From: Azospirillum canadense
GTDB lineage: Bacteria; Pseudomonadota; Alphaproteobacteria; Azospirillales; Azospirillaceae
Length of the DNA stretch: 64,000 nucleotides
Assembly: GCF_025961225.1 (NCBI RefSeq)
Contig: NZ_JAOQNG010000001.1
Location: 471,001-535,000 of the forward strand
Reading direction: 5' to 3'
In this document: positions 26,826 through 34,630 of the stretch, piece by piece
Layout of the letters: every line of letters begins with the position of its first letter
Position numbering within the stretch: the first letter of the stretch is position 1
Position numbers and translations under genes: made by a program
Notes under the pieces: generated by a model
What the model saw: the letters and a program-made list of their open reading frames with translations, nothing else
Database searches by the model: none
What the model was told of the DNA's origin: nothing

Positions 26826-28364
26826 ATGACCGCCGTCGTCGAAACCCTGGTTGCCGACGAAACCCTGGCCGCTGCTCCGGCCACGGAAAACACCGATACC
26901 GAAACCACCGCTTCTGAAACCGTTGCTTCCGACAGCGCCTTTGCCGCGTTGGGCCTGCACCCGCTGGTCCTGAAGGCGCTGGAAGCGTACGAATACACAA
27001 CCCCGACCCCGGTCCAGTCCGCGGCGATCCCGCACGCCCTGGAAGGCCGCGACATCCTCGCCACCGCCGAAACCGGCACCGGCAAGACCGCCGCCTTCAT
27101 GCTGCCGGCGCTGACCCGCACGGCCGATCTGCCGCGCATGGGCGTCGCCGCCCCGCGCGTCCTGGTTCTGGCTCCGACGCGCGAGCTGGCCAAGCAGGTC
27201 ACCGACGCCGCCCGCAAGTACGCGAAGTTCATGAAGCGCAACATCGTGGACGTGGTCGGCGGCATGCCGTACCGCGACCAGCTGCGCCTCCTGTCGCGCG
27301 CCGTGGACGTGATGGTCGCCACGCCGGGCCGCCTGCTCGACCACGTGTCGCGCAACCGCATCGACCTCAGCACCGTCGAGGTCCTGATCCTCGACGAGGC
27401 GGACCGCATGCTGGATATGGGCTTCCTCGACGACGTCGAGACCATCGCCAAGTGCTGCCCGGACAGCCGCCAGACGCTGCTGTTCACCGCCACGCTGGAC
27501 CGCCGCATGGCCCAGCTGGCCGGCAAGCTGCTGCGCAACCCGGAGCGCGTCGCGGTGGAGAGCACCACCACCGCGGCGAACGTCGAGCAGCGCCTGCACC
27601 ACGCCGACGACATGGACCACAAGCGCCGGCTGCTGATGCACTTCGCCGGCCAGGAAGAGGTCGGCAAGGCGATCATCTTCGCCGCGACCAAGCGCGACGC
27701 CGACACGCTGGCCGAGGAGCTGGCCGCTGCCGGCCATGCCGCCGCCGCCCTGCACGGCGACATGGACCAGTTCAAGCGCAACCGCACGCTCCAGCGCCTG
27801 CGCTCCGGCCAGGTCCGTTTGCTGGTCGCGACCGACGTGGCGGCGCGCGGCATCGACGTGCGCGACATCACGCACGTCATCAACTTCGACCTGCCGCGTT
27901 CGGCGGAGGACTACGTCCACCGCATCGGCCGTACGGGCCGTGCGGGCGCCTCGGGCGTGGCGATCTCCTTCGCCGCCCGTCCCGACCGCGACGCGCTGTT
28001 CCGCATCGAGCGCTACACCGGCACCCGCCTCGAAATCCACACCGTGCCGGGCCTGGAGCCGCAGCGTCCGATCAACGCCGGTGGCGGCGGTCGTCCGGCC
28101 GGCCGCTCGGGCCGTCCGGGCGGCGGCAACGGCGGCGGCTACAACAAGAAGCCGTGGACCCGCAACGCCAACGGTGGCGAGGGCAAGGCGGGCGGCGGTC
28201 ATCCGGGTGGCTACCAGGGCCGTCCGGCCCAGGGCCGACCCGCCAACCGGAACGACCATGTCCGCAACGAGCATGGTCATTCCGAGCGCGGCCGTCCGGA
28301 CCACGGCCACGCCCGCCGCGACTCGCACGGCGGCAAGCCGGTGGCGCGCGCGACGAAGTGGTAA
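26826..28364 (+). CDS. DEAD-box RNA helicase (RhlE/CsdA group) with RGG-like tail
   Basis: A 512-aa ATP-dependent RNA helicase. After an acidic Thr/Glu-rich leader (TENTDTETTASETVASD) come the Q motif (FAALGLHPLVLKALEAYEY ... TPTPVQ), motif I AETGTGKT, Ia PTRELAKQ, II DEAD (LILDEADRMLDMGF), III FTATLD (SAT replaced by TAT), V ATDVAARGIDV and VI HRIGRTGR. The C-terminal 95 residues are Gly/Arg/His-rich (GGGRPAGRSGRPGGGNGGGY), suited to RNA binding. ATG 26826 is used; a TTG at 26811 has AAAGG 9 nt upstream and may be the real start (MSSNEMTAVV). Likely in ribosome assembly or cold RNA remodelling. A long leader with a terminator-like hairpin suggests regulation. Confidence 0.92.
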   Translation: MTAVVETLVADETLAAAPATENTDTETTASETVASDSAFAALGLHPLVLKALEAYEYTTPTPVQSAAIPHALEGRDILATAETGTGKTAAFMLPALTRTADLPRMGVAAPRVLVLAPTRELAKQVTDAARKYAKFMKRNIVDVVGGMPYRDQLRLLSRAVDVMVATPGRLLDHVSRNRIDLSTVEVLILDEADRMLDMGFLDDVETIAKCCPDSRQTLLFTATLDRRMAQLAGKLLRNPERVAVESTTTAANVEQRLHHADDMDHKRRLLMHFAGQEEVGKAIIFAATKRDADTLAEELAAAGHAAAALHGDMDQFKRNRTLQRLRSGQVRLLVATDVAARGIDVRDITHVINFDLPRSAEDYVHRIGRTGRAGASGVAISFAARPDRDALFRIERYTGTRLEIHTVPGLEPQRPINAGGGGRPAGRSGRPGGGNGGGYNKKPWTRNANGGEGKAGGGHPGGYQGRPAQGRPANRNDHVRNEHGHSERGRPDHGHARRDSHGGKPVARATKW

Positions 28365-28385
28365 GTTCAGGTTGTTGTGAATGAG

Positions 28386-28418
28386 AAAGGCGCGGTCCCT
28401 CGGGGCCGCGCCTTTTTT
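28386..28418 (+). terminator. Intrinsic terminator after the helicase gene
   Basis: AAAGGCGCGG (28386-28395) pairs with CCGCGCCTTT (28406-28415) and runs into TTTTTT (28413-28418). It is the clearest rho-independent terminator in the window. Confidence 0.9.
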
Positions 28419-28460
28419 CATTTCAGCGGATGTCCCGGTCGGTTGGGATGTCGATTGGGA

Positions 28461-28567
28461 ACCACAGAGACACAGAGAATTATTGAGAACGCCTAGTCTC
28501 CTTGCTGGCTTCCTGGATTATCGGAGCCTTCCCGCGAAATCCTCTGTGCCCTCTGTGTCTCTGTGGT
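28461..28567. repeat. Inverted repeat, ACACAGAG family (copy A2)
   Basis: ACCACAGAGACACAGAG (28461-28477) pairs perfectly with 28551-28567 (17 bp); the loop is 73 nt and contains AGAATTATTGAG. It lies between the convergent helicase and cobD-like genes, after the helicase terminator. Confidence 0.85.
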
Positions 28568-28594
28568 GAATCCCCTTCCGCAGCAGTCCGGCGC

Positions 28595-29590
28595 TCACAC
28601 CCCCGCGACACCCCACAACAACAGCGCCACCAGCAGCACGAGGATCAGCGCCGCGACGGCGGTCAGGGCCAACGCGCGACCGATGTCGGCGGGTGTGGCG
28701 CGGGCGCGGCCGTCGCCGATCCAGGGTTCGGTGATCACCACACCGCCGTCCCGGTGCGGCCCGCCCAGCGCGAGGCCCAGGGCTCCAGCCATCGCCGCGG
28801 TCGGCCAGCCCATGTTGAAGGACGCGCTCTTGCGCCCGTCGCGGACCATGCCCCGGACGGCGCCGCCCAGCCTGGCCCCCACGAAGGGCGCGGCGAGCGC
28901 CAGCAACAGCGCTGCCAGCCGCGCCGGGATGGCGTTCAGCGCGTCGTCGAGTCGGGCGGCGGTCAGGCCGAAGCGTTCGTGCCGCACGCCGGGATTGCCG
29001 AGCGCCGAGTCGGCGCCGTCCACCGCCGCCCAGACCAGCAGCCCCGGCGCGCCCAGCAGGGCATAGCCGAAGACGGGCGCCACCAGCTTGCGGGCGAAGG
29101 CCTTGGCCGCGCCCTCCACGGCGGCGCGGGCGACGCCGTGCTCGTCCAGGCTGAAGGCGTGCCGGCGGGTGAGGGGAAGGATCGCCTCCTGCGCGGCGGC
29201 GGCACCGCCCGTCTCCAGCGCCCGGCGCACCGCGCGCACCCGCATCCAGGAGGCCCGGCCGCGCAGCGTGGCGACGATCACCAGCAATTCCAGCACCCAG
29301 CCGCGCCCCACGGCGCCGATCCGGTCAACCAGCAGGCCGACGGCGAGCGCCATGCCCAACAGTGCCAGGACGACCAGCGCGCCGCGCAGCAGCCGCGCGG
29401 TCTTGCCGCGCTCCACGCGGTTCAGCCGCCGGTCGGCCCAGGCGCAGAAGCGCCGCGACAGGGCGGACGGGTCGGGCAGGACGTGGGCGATCCAGTCGCC
29501 AGCGGCGGCGTCGATCACCAGCGCCAGCAGCAACAAAAACAGCGGCCCCGGTCCGTTCAGGGGATGGGCGCCGAAGGCGGTGGTGACCAT
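28595..29590 (-). CDS. cobD: Adenosylcobinamide-phosphate synthase CobD/CbiB-like
   Basis: A 331-aa multi-pass membrane protein of the CobD/CbiB family, which attaches the aminopropanol (phosphate) arm to adenosylcobyric acid. Support: N-terminal LLLLALVIDAAAGDWIAHVLP, the RLNRVERGKTARLLRGALVV segment, YALLGAPGLLVWAAVDGADS, and near the C-terminus SFNMGWPTAAMAGALGLALG, which aligns with the family motif SPNAGxPMAAMAGALG. Two Pro/Ala positions of that motif are replaced (SFNMG), so this is a divergent member. No other cob gene is nearby. It could be a paralogue with another role. Confidence 0.75.
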   Translation of the reverse strand: MVTTAFGAHPLNGPGPLFLLLLALVIDAAAGDWIAHVLPDPSALSRRFCAWADRRLNRVERGKTARLLRGALVVLALLGMALAVGLLVDRIGAVGRGWVLELLVIVATLRGRASWMRVRAVRRALETGGAAAAQEAILPLTRRHAFSLDEHGVARAAVEGAAKAFARKLVAPVFGYALLGAPGLLVWAAVDGADSALGNPGVRHERFGLTAARLDDALNAIPARLAALLLALAAPFVGARLGGAVRGMVRDGRKSASFNMGWPTAAMAGALGLALGGPHRDGGVVITEPWIGDGRARATPADIGRALALTAVAALILVLLVALLLWGVAGV

Positions 29591-29612
29591 GGCGACGCCC
29601 GTTTCCCCTCGG

Positions 29613-30176
29613 TCAGCGCGCGCCGGCTTGGCGCAGCATGTTCAGGACACGGGCGTTGCGGCCGTCCTGCGCCCAGCTCAGCGTCGTGCGGCCGGTGAAG
29701 TCGGTGCGGTCGGCCTTGGCCCCGGCCTTCAGCAGGCGGTCCACCAGATCGGGACGCCCGCTGCGCGCCGCCATCATCAGCGGGGTCAGGCCATCGCGGT
29801 TGTCCTGGTCGACCTTGGCGCCCTTCTTCAGAAGCTGGTCGACCGTGGCGACATCGTCGGCGTCCACCGCGTAGTGCAGCGGGGCGTTGCCCTGCTTGTC
29901 GGCGCGGTTCGGGTTGGCGCCGCCGTCCAGCAGCATCTTGACCATCTCGGCGTTGCTGTTGCCGATGGCGATCTGCAGTGCCGTCTTGCCGGAGATGTCC
30001 GTCTGGTTCGGGTTGTCGCCCTTCAGCAGCAGCATGCGCAGCGCGCTGACGTCGTTGGTGGACACGGCCTTCACCAGGCCCGGGCCTTCCAGGATGTTGA
30101 CCTGCGCCTGCGCGGGGGCCAGCGCGGGCGCGCTCAGGCCCAGGGCCAGCACAGACAGCAACAACAGCCGTTTCAT
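29613..30176 (-). CDS. Periplasmic ankyrin-repeat protein
   Basis: A 187-aa protein with signal peptide MKRLLLLSVLALGLSAPALA (cleavage after AQA) and four to five ankyrin repeats: GLVKAVSTNDVSALRMLLLK, GKTALQIAIGNSNAEMVKML, GNAPLHYAVDADDVATVDQL, GLTPLMMAARSGRPDLVDRL, and a partial repeat GRTTLSWAQDGRNARVLNML. Ankyrin repeats bind proteins; bacterial periplasmic ones (AnkB-like) are often linked to catalase or stress defence, but no such gene is adjacent. ATG 30176 has GAGG 7 nt upstream. The cobD-like gene follows after 22 bp on the same strand. Confidence 0.87.
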   Translation of the reverse strand: MKRLLLLSVLALGLSAPALAPAQAQVNILEGPGLVKAVSTNDVSALRMLLLKGDNPNQTDISGKTALQIAIGNSNAEMVKMLLDGGANPNRADKQGNAPLHYAVDADDVATVDQLLKKGAKVDQDNRDGLTPLMMAARSGRPDLVDRLLKAGAKADRTDFTGRTTLSWAQDGRNARVLNMLRQAGAR

Positions 30177-30343
30177 GGCGCTTCCTCTCGCGGAGATGTC
30201 GGTCCTTCGGTCGGATACTATCCAGTTCGCCCCACCCTTGACCAGCGACGCGGTGCGCCCAAAGGTCGCCGCCCCTTGCATCGCTGGCCTGTCCGCGTGA
30301 CAACGCCGAGGCAACAAAGCGGTGAAAGAGGGAGGCCCGCCTT

Positions 30344-30496
30344 ATGCTTCGCAACCCGCTCGCCCGCCACATCGCGCTGTTCCTGGCGGTGAAGGTAGCG
30401 CTGATCGCGCTCGGCCTCTGGTGGTTCTTCGGCAGCGGCCTGCCGGAGCCGCGCGGCGCCGTTCCGGCCGCGTCGCCGGCTGGGTCAAGCCCCTGA
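30344..30496 (+). CDS. CydP-like single-helix membrane microprotein
   Basis: A 50-aa frame with ATG 30344, GGGAGG about 10 nt upstream and a stop at 30494. It has one membrane helix (IALFLAVKVALIALGLWWFF, residues 10-29) after a short basic start (MLRNPLARH), then a Pro/Ala-rich tail. The pattern, basic residues, hydrophobic helix ending in Trp-Trp-Phe-Phe, and a short periplasmic tail, resembles the CydP-type small oxidase subunit annotated in many proteobacteria. No oxidase gene is nearby, so the link is tentative. It is just upstream of the stress-protein gene. Codon usage matches the neighbours. Confidence 0.6.
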   Translation: MLRNPLARHIALFLAVKVALIALGLWWFFGSGLPEPRGAVPAASPAGSSP

Positions 30497-30556
30497 CGGT
30501 TGCGGAACTTCCGTCCTCCGCACCGGGTTACACCCGGCAACAGCGGAGGCGAGTCC

Positions 30557-31156
30557 ATGTCCTATGAAAGCGATGTGACACCCAACCGATCGACTACGAC
30601 CGGGACGGTCCGCGAGGCCGTCGGCATCTTCTCCAGCCGCGACGCCTTGCAGAAGGCGATCGACGAGCTGTCGCTGGCCGGCTTCCAGAGGCACGAACTG
30701 AGCGTGTTGGCCAACGACCAGACCATCCGCGACCATCTCGGCCACGTGCCGGACCGGGTGGAGGACGTGGCGCACGACCCGAACGCGCCGCGCCAGTCCT
30801 ACATCTCGCCGGAGGACACCGGCAGCGCCAAGGGCGTGGCGGTCGGCTTCCCGGCCTATGTGGGTGCCATCCTGGCGACGGGGGCTGTGCTGGCCACGGG
30901 CGGCACGGCGCTGGCCGCTGCCGCGGCTGCCGCGGCGGCGGGCGTGGGCGGCGGCGCGCTCGGTTCCGTCATGTCGCAATGGCTGACCGACAAGCGCAAC
31001 GAACCGATGCTCCAGCACCTGGACAAGGGCGGCATCCTGCTCTGGGTGAACCTCGCTGATGCGGAGCGCGAGCGGCTCGCCAAGGAGATCATGGCCCGCC
31101 ACGCCGCCCAGCCGGTGGAGGTGCACGAGGTGCGGCAGACGGGCTCGGCGGGGTAG
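30557..31156 (+). CDS. YflT/general-stress-17M-like membrane-linked protein
   Basis: A 199-aa protein with an N-terminal YflT/GSP17M-like domain (about residues 20-60: REAVGIFSSRDALQKAIDEL, SLAGFQRHELSVLAND), then a hydrophobic glycine-zipper segment (about 105-145: AILATGAVLATGGTALAAAA, GVGGGALGSVMSQW) and a C-terminal part with LDKGGILLWVNLADAERERL, which repeats a ferredoxin-like pattern. Family members are heat or general-stress induced, with unknown biochemistry. ATG 30557 has GGAGG 8 nt upstream. It is probably bound to the membrane through the zipper region. Proximity to a stress-type microprotein fits an envelope-stress role, which is only inference. Confidence 0.8.
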   Translation: MSYESDVTPNRSTTTGTVREAVGIFSSRDALQKAIDELSLAGFQRHELSVLANDQTIRDHLGHVPDRVEDVAHDPNAPRQSYISPEDTGSAKGVAVGFPAYVGAILATGAVLATGGTALAAAAAAAAAGVGGGALGSVMSQWLTDKRNEPMLQHLDKGGILLWVNLADAERERLAKEIMARHAAQPVEVHEVRQTGSAG

Positions 31157-31175
31157 GGCTCCGCCTGGAGGGGAT

Positions 31176-31259
31176 TTCACCACCAAGACACCAAGGCACC
31201 AAGAGTCCACGCCGTGCCGAGCGGTAGGATTCTTGGTGCCTTGGTGTCTTGGTGGTGAA
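31176..31259. repeat. Inverted repeat, CAAGACAC family (copy B2)
   Basis: The arms 31176-31208 and 31227-31259 are complementary over 33 bp with one mismatch, around an 18-nt loop. The left arm reads TTCACCAC then CAAGACAC, CAAGGCAC, CAAGA. It lies after the stress-protein gene and before the next gene on the same strand. Confidence 0.88.
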
Positions 31260-31337
31260 GACTTCCTTGACGCAGGTCATGGTCTTTCCAAGGGCGCGCC
31301 CCTATTCTCCGGCGGAGTTTTCCTTCGGAGGCCCGTC

Positions 31338-32120
31338 GTGGACGCCCATTCCGCCTTGTCGCTGCTCGAAACCGGCTTGAACCAATGCGCCGTGGTCGTC
31401 GACCGGGACGGCGGGCTGCTGGTGGCGCTGCTGACGGCGGGGCTGGTCGGCGGGGCCACCCATTGCACGGGCATGTGCGGCCCCTTCGTGCTGGCCCAGG
31501 TCACCGCGCGGCTGGAGCAGGTGCCGGTTTCCCGCATGAGCGAGTTCCACCGCCTCGCCGGGGCGGCGGTGCTGCCGTACCACCTCGGCCGCGGGACAAC
31601 CTACGCGCTGATCGGCGCGGTGGCGGCGACGGTGGCCGGCCATGTCGGCGCGCTGCCCGGGCTGCGCTGGCTGTCGGTGGCTTTGCTGGCCTTCGCGGCG
31701 CTGTTCTTCCTGGGCTACGCGGTCAAGGGCCTGTCGGCCTGGATTCCAATGCTTGTGCCGAAGCTGGACGGGGCGGTCCAGCGCTGGTGGGGCGACCGGG
31801 TGTCGCGGCTGGCGCGGCCGTTGTTCGGCAACCCCACGGGCTGGCGCGGCTACGCGCTGGGGCTGGCGCTGGGCTTCATCCCCTGCGGACTGCTCTACGG
31901 CGCGGTGGCGGTCGCGGCGGCGAGCGGGAATGCGCTGACCGGGGCGCTGGGGATGGTCGCTTTCACGCTGGGCACAGTGCCGAGCCTGCTGGCGGTCGGC
32001 CTCGCCGGCCACCTCGCCGGCCGCGCGTGGCGGACGGCGGTGGCGCGGGCCGCCCCGGTGATCATGGTGGTGAACGCCGGGGTGCTCGGCTGGATGGCGT
32101 GGCGGTTGATCGCGGCCTGA
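31338..32120 (+). CDS. DsbD_2/SafE-type membrane protein (putative metal or sulfur exporter)
   Basis: A 260-aa protein with about six membrane helices, of the DsbD_2 group often annotated as sulfite exporter TauE/SafE. The family hallmark GLVGGATHCTGMCGPFVLAQ (two Cys in CTGMCGP, about residues 40-50) is present, as is the second repeat's GLALGFIPCGLLYGAVAVAA. These Cys/His motifs are linked to copper handling during cytochrome oxidase maturation in related proteins. GTG 31338 has GGAGG 7 nt upstream, so I prefer it to the longer frame. It is convergent with the methyltransferase gene, with repeat A3 between them. Confidence 0.85.
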   Translation: MDAHSALSLLETGLNQCAVVVDRDGGLLVALLTAGLVGGATHCTGMCGPFVLAQVTARLEQVPVSRMSEFHRLAGAAVLPYHLGRGTTYALIGAVAATVAGHVGALPGLRWLSVALLAFAALFFLGYAVKGLSAWIPMLVPKLDGAVQRWWGDRVSRLARPLFGNPTGWRGYALGLALGFIPCGLLYGAVAVAAASGNALTGALGMVAFTLGTVPSLLAVGLAGHLAGRAWRTAVARAAPVIMVVNAGVLGWMAWRLIAA

Positions 32121-32131
32121 CGCTTGGATTT

Positions 32132-32215
32132 ACCACGGAGACACGGAGACACGGAGACACGGAGACACGGAGGCACAGAGGGCGTGGTCTTTCTGTGCCT
32201 CCGTGTCTCCGTGGT
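32132..32215. repeat. Inverted repeat with four ACACGGAG octamers (copy A3)
   Basis: The left arm is ACCACGGAG (32132-32140), four perfect ACACGGAG units (32141-32172) and GCACAGAG (32173-32180). The right arm (32193-32215) pairs with the flanks plus one octamer and leaves three units as an insertion. It lies between convergent genes. Confidence 0.88.
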
Positions 32216-32244
32216 TCATTCACCGCTTCAATGATGCCGCCGCT

Positions 32245-33135
32245 TCAGTGATGCGTCTGCCCTTTCAGCGCGTCGGCCAGCGGGATTTGGCCGCAGCCGG
32301 GCTTCAGGGGCTGCTGCTGGCTTTCGTGCGGGGACCAGCCGGCGAGGTACAGAATCTGGAAGGTGGCCTGGATGCGCCCGTCGGGTTCGGCGTACAGCTC
32401 GGCGTAGCGACGGGCGGCGTCGAACAGCAGGGCGCGGGTGGCGGGCACCTTGCGGCGGGCGAGCACGGCGTTGCTCTCCCCCATGCCGCGCAGGTCGCGC
32501 ATCAGGCGGAAGGCATCCGCGTAGGTCACGGTGATGATGTCGCTGTCCACCACGGGCAGGGCGAAGCCGGCGCGCTGCATCAAGCCGCCGACGTCGCGGA
32601 TCTCCGCAAAGGGCGACACGCGCGGGGACACGCCGCCGGACACCTCCATCTCCGCCTCGTAGAGGCAGCGGCGCAATTCCAGCAGCGTCTCGCCGCCAAG
32701 CATCGCGGCGCAGAAGAAGCCGTCGGGCTTCAGCGCCTGCCGGATCTGCACCAGCGCCCCCGGCAGGTCGTTGACCCAGTGGAGGCTGAGGTTGCTGACG
32801 GCCAGGTCGAAGGTTTCCGGCGCGAAGGGCAGAAATTCCTCGTCGGCGGCGACGGCCAGCGGCCCGGCCTGTCGCGCGAAGCCCGGCGACAGGTCGCAGG
32901 AGACCAGCCGCTCGATCCCCTTGCGCCCGCGCAGCATGCGGGCCATGACGCCGTCGTGGGCGCCCACGTCCAGCACGGTGGGAAAGGGGCGGACCACGTC
33001 CTCCAATCGGTCGGCGAGGCGGTCGGCCACCTCCTCGAACAGGAAGGCGTGCTCGGCGAAGGCGGGGACGGCGCGGTCGCGGCGGCGGCGGACGAGCGCG
33101 CGGTCGAAGACGGTCATGCTGTCGGGCGTGGTCAT
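32245..33135 (-). CDS. SAM-dependent methyltransferase, NDUFAF5-like
   Basis: A 296-aa class I methyltransferase-fold protein. MTVFDRALVRRRRDRAVPAF and the following helix match the NDUFAF5 family (complex I assembly, in mitochondria an arginine hydroxylase of NDUFS7). The SAM site is TVLDVGAHDGVMARML (motif I), LVSCDLSPGFARQ (motif II) and FDLAVSNLSLHWVNDLPGAL (motif IV). The distal part contains VSPFAEIRDVGGLMQRAGFA and DLRGMGESNAVLARR, also family features. BioC-type activity is less likely. ATG 33135 is chosen; the frame remains open upstream but codes nothing sensible. It is divergent from fliQ and convergent with the SafE-type gene. Confidence 0.87.
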   Translation of the reverse strand: MTTPDSMTVFDRALVRRRRDRAVPAFAEHAFLFEEVADRLADRLEDVVRPFPTVLDVGAHDGVMARMLRGRKGIERLVSCDLSPGFARQAGPLAVAADEEFLPFAPETFDLAVSNLSLHWVNDLPGALVQIRQALKPDGFFCAAMLGGETLLELRRCLYEAEMEVSGGVSPRVSPFAEIRDVGGLMQRAGFALPVVDSDIITVTYADAFRLMRDLRGMGESNAVLARRKVPATRALLFDAARRYAELYAEPDGRIQATFQILYLAGWSPHESQQQPLKPGCGQIPLADALKGQTHH

Positions 33136-33231
33136 GCCCGCAATATAGCCCAGCCCGGGAGGGCTACAACCATCGGCGAAGGTGGAGGCCTTGTGATAAG
33201 CTCCCCGCGGATGTGATCGGAGCGCGTGGGA

Positions 33232-33498
33232 ATGGGAATCGAGGAAGCCATCAGCGTCAGCTACGAGGCGCTGATCGTCATCATCAAGATCACCACGCCG
33301 GCGCTGGTCATCACCACCGTGTTGGGCCTGTTGCTGACCATCTTCCAGCAGGTGACGAGCATCAACGAATCGACGCTGCAGCAGGACCTGAAGATCTTCG
33401 CGACTTTGGTCATCCTGTTCGTGACCGGGCCGGCGATCTACATCGCGCTGCGCGACTACACGCTGGTGATCTTCGACCGCATCGCCGCCATCCATTAG
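33232..33498 (+). CDS. fliQ: Flagellar export protein FliQ (isolated gene)
   Basis: FliQ is a small helical-hairpin subunit of the flagellar type III export gate with FliP and FliR. The 88-aa protein has two membrane helices (ALIVIIKITTPALVITTVLG and IFATLVILFVTGPAIYIALR) and the family middle motif FQQVTSINESTLQQDLKI, which matches the FliQ/SctS loop (QxxTQINExTL). ATG 33232 has GGAG 9 nt upstream, better than a GTG at 33226. It stands alone: fliP and fliR are not in the window, and comF follows after 10 bp. It might belong to a type III secretion export gate (SctS), but motility is the simpler reading. Confidence 0.88.
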   Translation: MGIEEAISVSYEALIVIIKITTPALVITTVLGLLLTIFQQVTSINESTLQQDLKIFATLVILFVTGPAIYIALRDYTLVIFDRIAAIH

Positions 33499-33508
33499 GA
33501 GCCGTCCC

Positions 33509-34270
33509 GTGGTGGCCGCGTCCTTCCCCCGGTTCCTGGCCCGCGCCGCCACCACCGCCCTTACGATGGTCGTCGACGCGCTGCTGCCGCCGCGCTGCCT
33601 CGCCTGCGGCGGGCCGGTGGACCGGCAGGGTGGGCTCTGCGTCACCTGCTGGAGCGCGCTGACCTTCATCGCGCCACCCTTCTGCGCCCGCTGCGGCACG
33701 CCCTTCGACTTTGCCGTGCCGGGGGAGACGCTGTGCGGATCCTGCATGGCTGAACCGCCGCCCTTCGCCCGTGCCCGCGCCGTGCTGGCCTACGACGACG
33801 GCAGCCGGCCGCTGGTGCTGGGCTTCAAGCACGGCGACCGCATCCATGCCGCCGACGCCTATGGCACCTGGATGGCGCGGGTGGGGAAGGAGCTTCTGGC
33901 CGGGGCGGACCTGCTGATCCCGGTGCCGCTGCACCGCTGGCGGCTGTTCCGCCGACGCTACAACCAAGCGGCCTTGCTGGCCCGCGCCGCCGGGCGCAGC
34001 GCCGGGGTGCCGGTGGTGCCGGACCTGCTGGTGCGCCGCCGTGCCACGCCGACCCAGGGCGGGCTGGACCGCAAGGGGCGGAAGAAGAACGTCAAGGGCG
34101 CCTTCCGGCTGCGGCCCGGCCGGCGGGACCGGGTGAAGGGCAAGCGGATCGTGCTGGTGGACGACGTGCTGACCACCGGTGCGACGCTGGCGGAATGCAC
34201 CCGCGTCCTGTTGCATGCCGGGGCTGCGCAGGTCGACGTCTTGACCTTGGCGCGTGTGGTGAAGACCTGA
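33509..34270 (+). CDS. comF: ComF-family phosphoribosyltransferase-like protein
   Basis: A 253-aa protein related to ComF/GntX. An N-terminal zinc ribbon has four CxxC-type pairs (LACGG, CVTCW, CARCG, CGSCM, about residues 30-80). The C-terminal PRTase fold includes LVLGFKHGDRIHAADAYG, LIPVPLHRWRLFRRRYNQAA and the PRPP loop VLVDDVLTTGATLAECTRVL. ComF proteins act in DNA uptake (Firmicutes, as a helicase partner of ComFA) or have unclear roles; no competence genes are near. GTG 33509 has AGGAG 7 nt upstream. Confidence 0.9.
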   Translation: MVAASFPRFLARAATTALTMVVDALLPPRCLACGGPVDRQGGLCVTCWSALTFIAPPFCARCGTPFDFAVPGETLCGSCMAEPPPFARARAVLAYDDGSRPLVLGFKHGDRIHAADAYGTWMARVGKELLAGADLLIPVPLHRWRLFRRRYNQAALLARAAGRSAGVPVVPDLLVRRRATPTQGGLDRKGRKKNVKGAFRLRPGRRDRVKGKRIVLVDDVLTTGATLAECTRVLLHAGAAQVDVLTLARVVKT

Positions 34271-34358
34271 GTGTCGAGAGGTTGCCCCAGAGATTGCAAC
34301 GGCTGGCATGGCCCAGCCGTTGATCCTATAACCGTTCCACCCAGCCGAGGAGCCCCGC

Positions 34359-34619
34359 ATGGCCGACGTTGTCATCTACACTACCCCCTTCTGCCCCTAT
34401 TGCGCGCGCGCCAAGCGGCTCCTGGACGGGAAGGGCGTGTCGTACGAGGAGATCGATCTCTACATGCAGCCGGGGCGCCGCGACGAGATGATCCAGCGGG
34501 CCGAGGGGCGCATGACCGTGCCGCAGATCTTCATCGACGGGAAACCGTACGGCGGGTCCGACGACATCCACGCGCTCGACCGCGCCGGGAAGCTCGACCC
34601 GCTGCTGGGCATCAATTGA
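34359..34619 (+). CDS. grxC: Glutaredoxin 3
   Basis: A small cytoplasmic thiol reductase that uses glutathione. The 86-aa protein has the dithiol site CPYC in YTTPFCPYCARAKRLL (Cys about 11 and 14), the cis-Pro segment MTVPQIFIDGK and the GSH-binding GGSDDIHAL, all as in GrxC (E. coli Grx3 83 aa). Its stop overlaps the ATG of an alternative start for the next gene (TGATG at 34617-34621). comF precedes it by 88 bp. Confidence 0.96.
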   Translation: MADVVIYTTPFCPYCARAKRLLDGKGVSYEEIDLYMQPGRRDEMIQRAEGRMTVPQIFIDGKPYGGSDDIHALDRAGKLDPLLGIN

Positions 34620-34630
34620 TGGAGCCCGCG

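Noticed and set aside
26526..28421. 631-aa minus-strand frame over the helicase gene
   Set aside because: Antisense shadow; the DEAD-box motifs on the plus strand are complete.
32131..32217. Possible CRISPR array in the ACACGGAG tandems
   Set aside because: Units are 8 nt, contiguous, without spacers, and no cas gene is present.
33135..33747. N-terminal extension of the methyltransferase through the fliQ and comF region
   Set aside because: It overlaps two well-supported plus-strand genes, and family homology begins at 33135.
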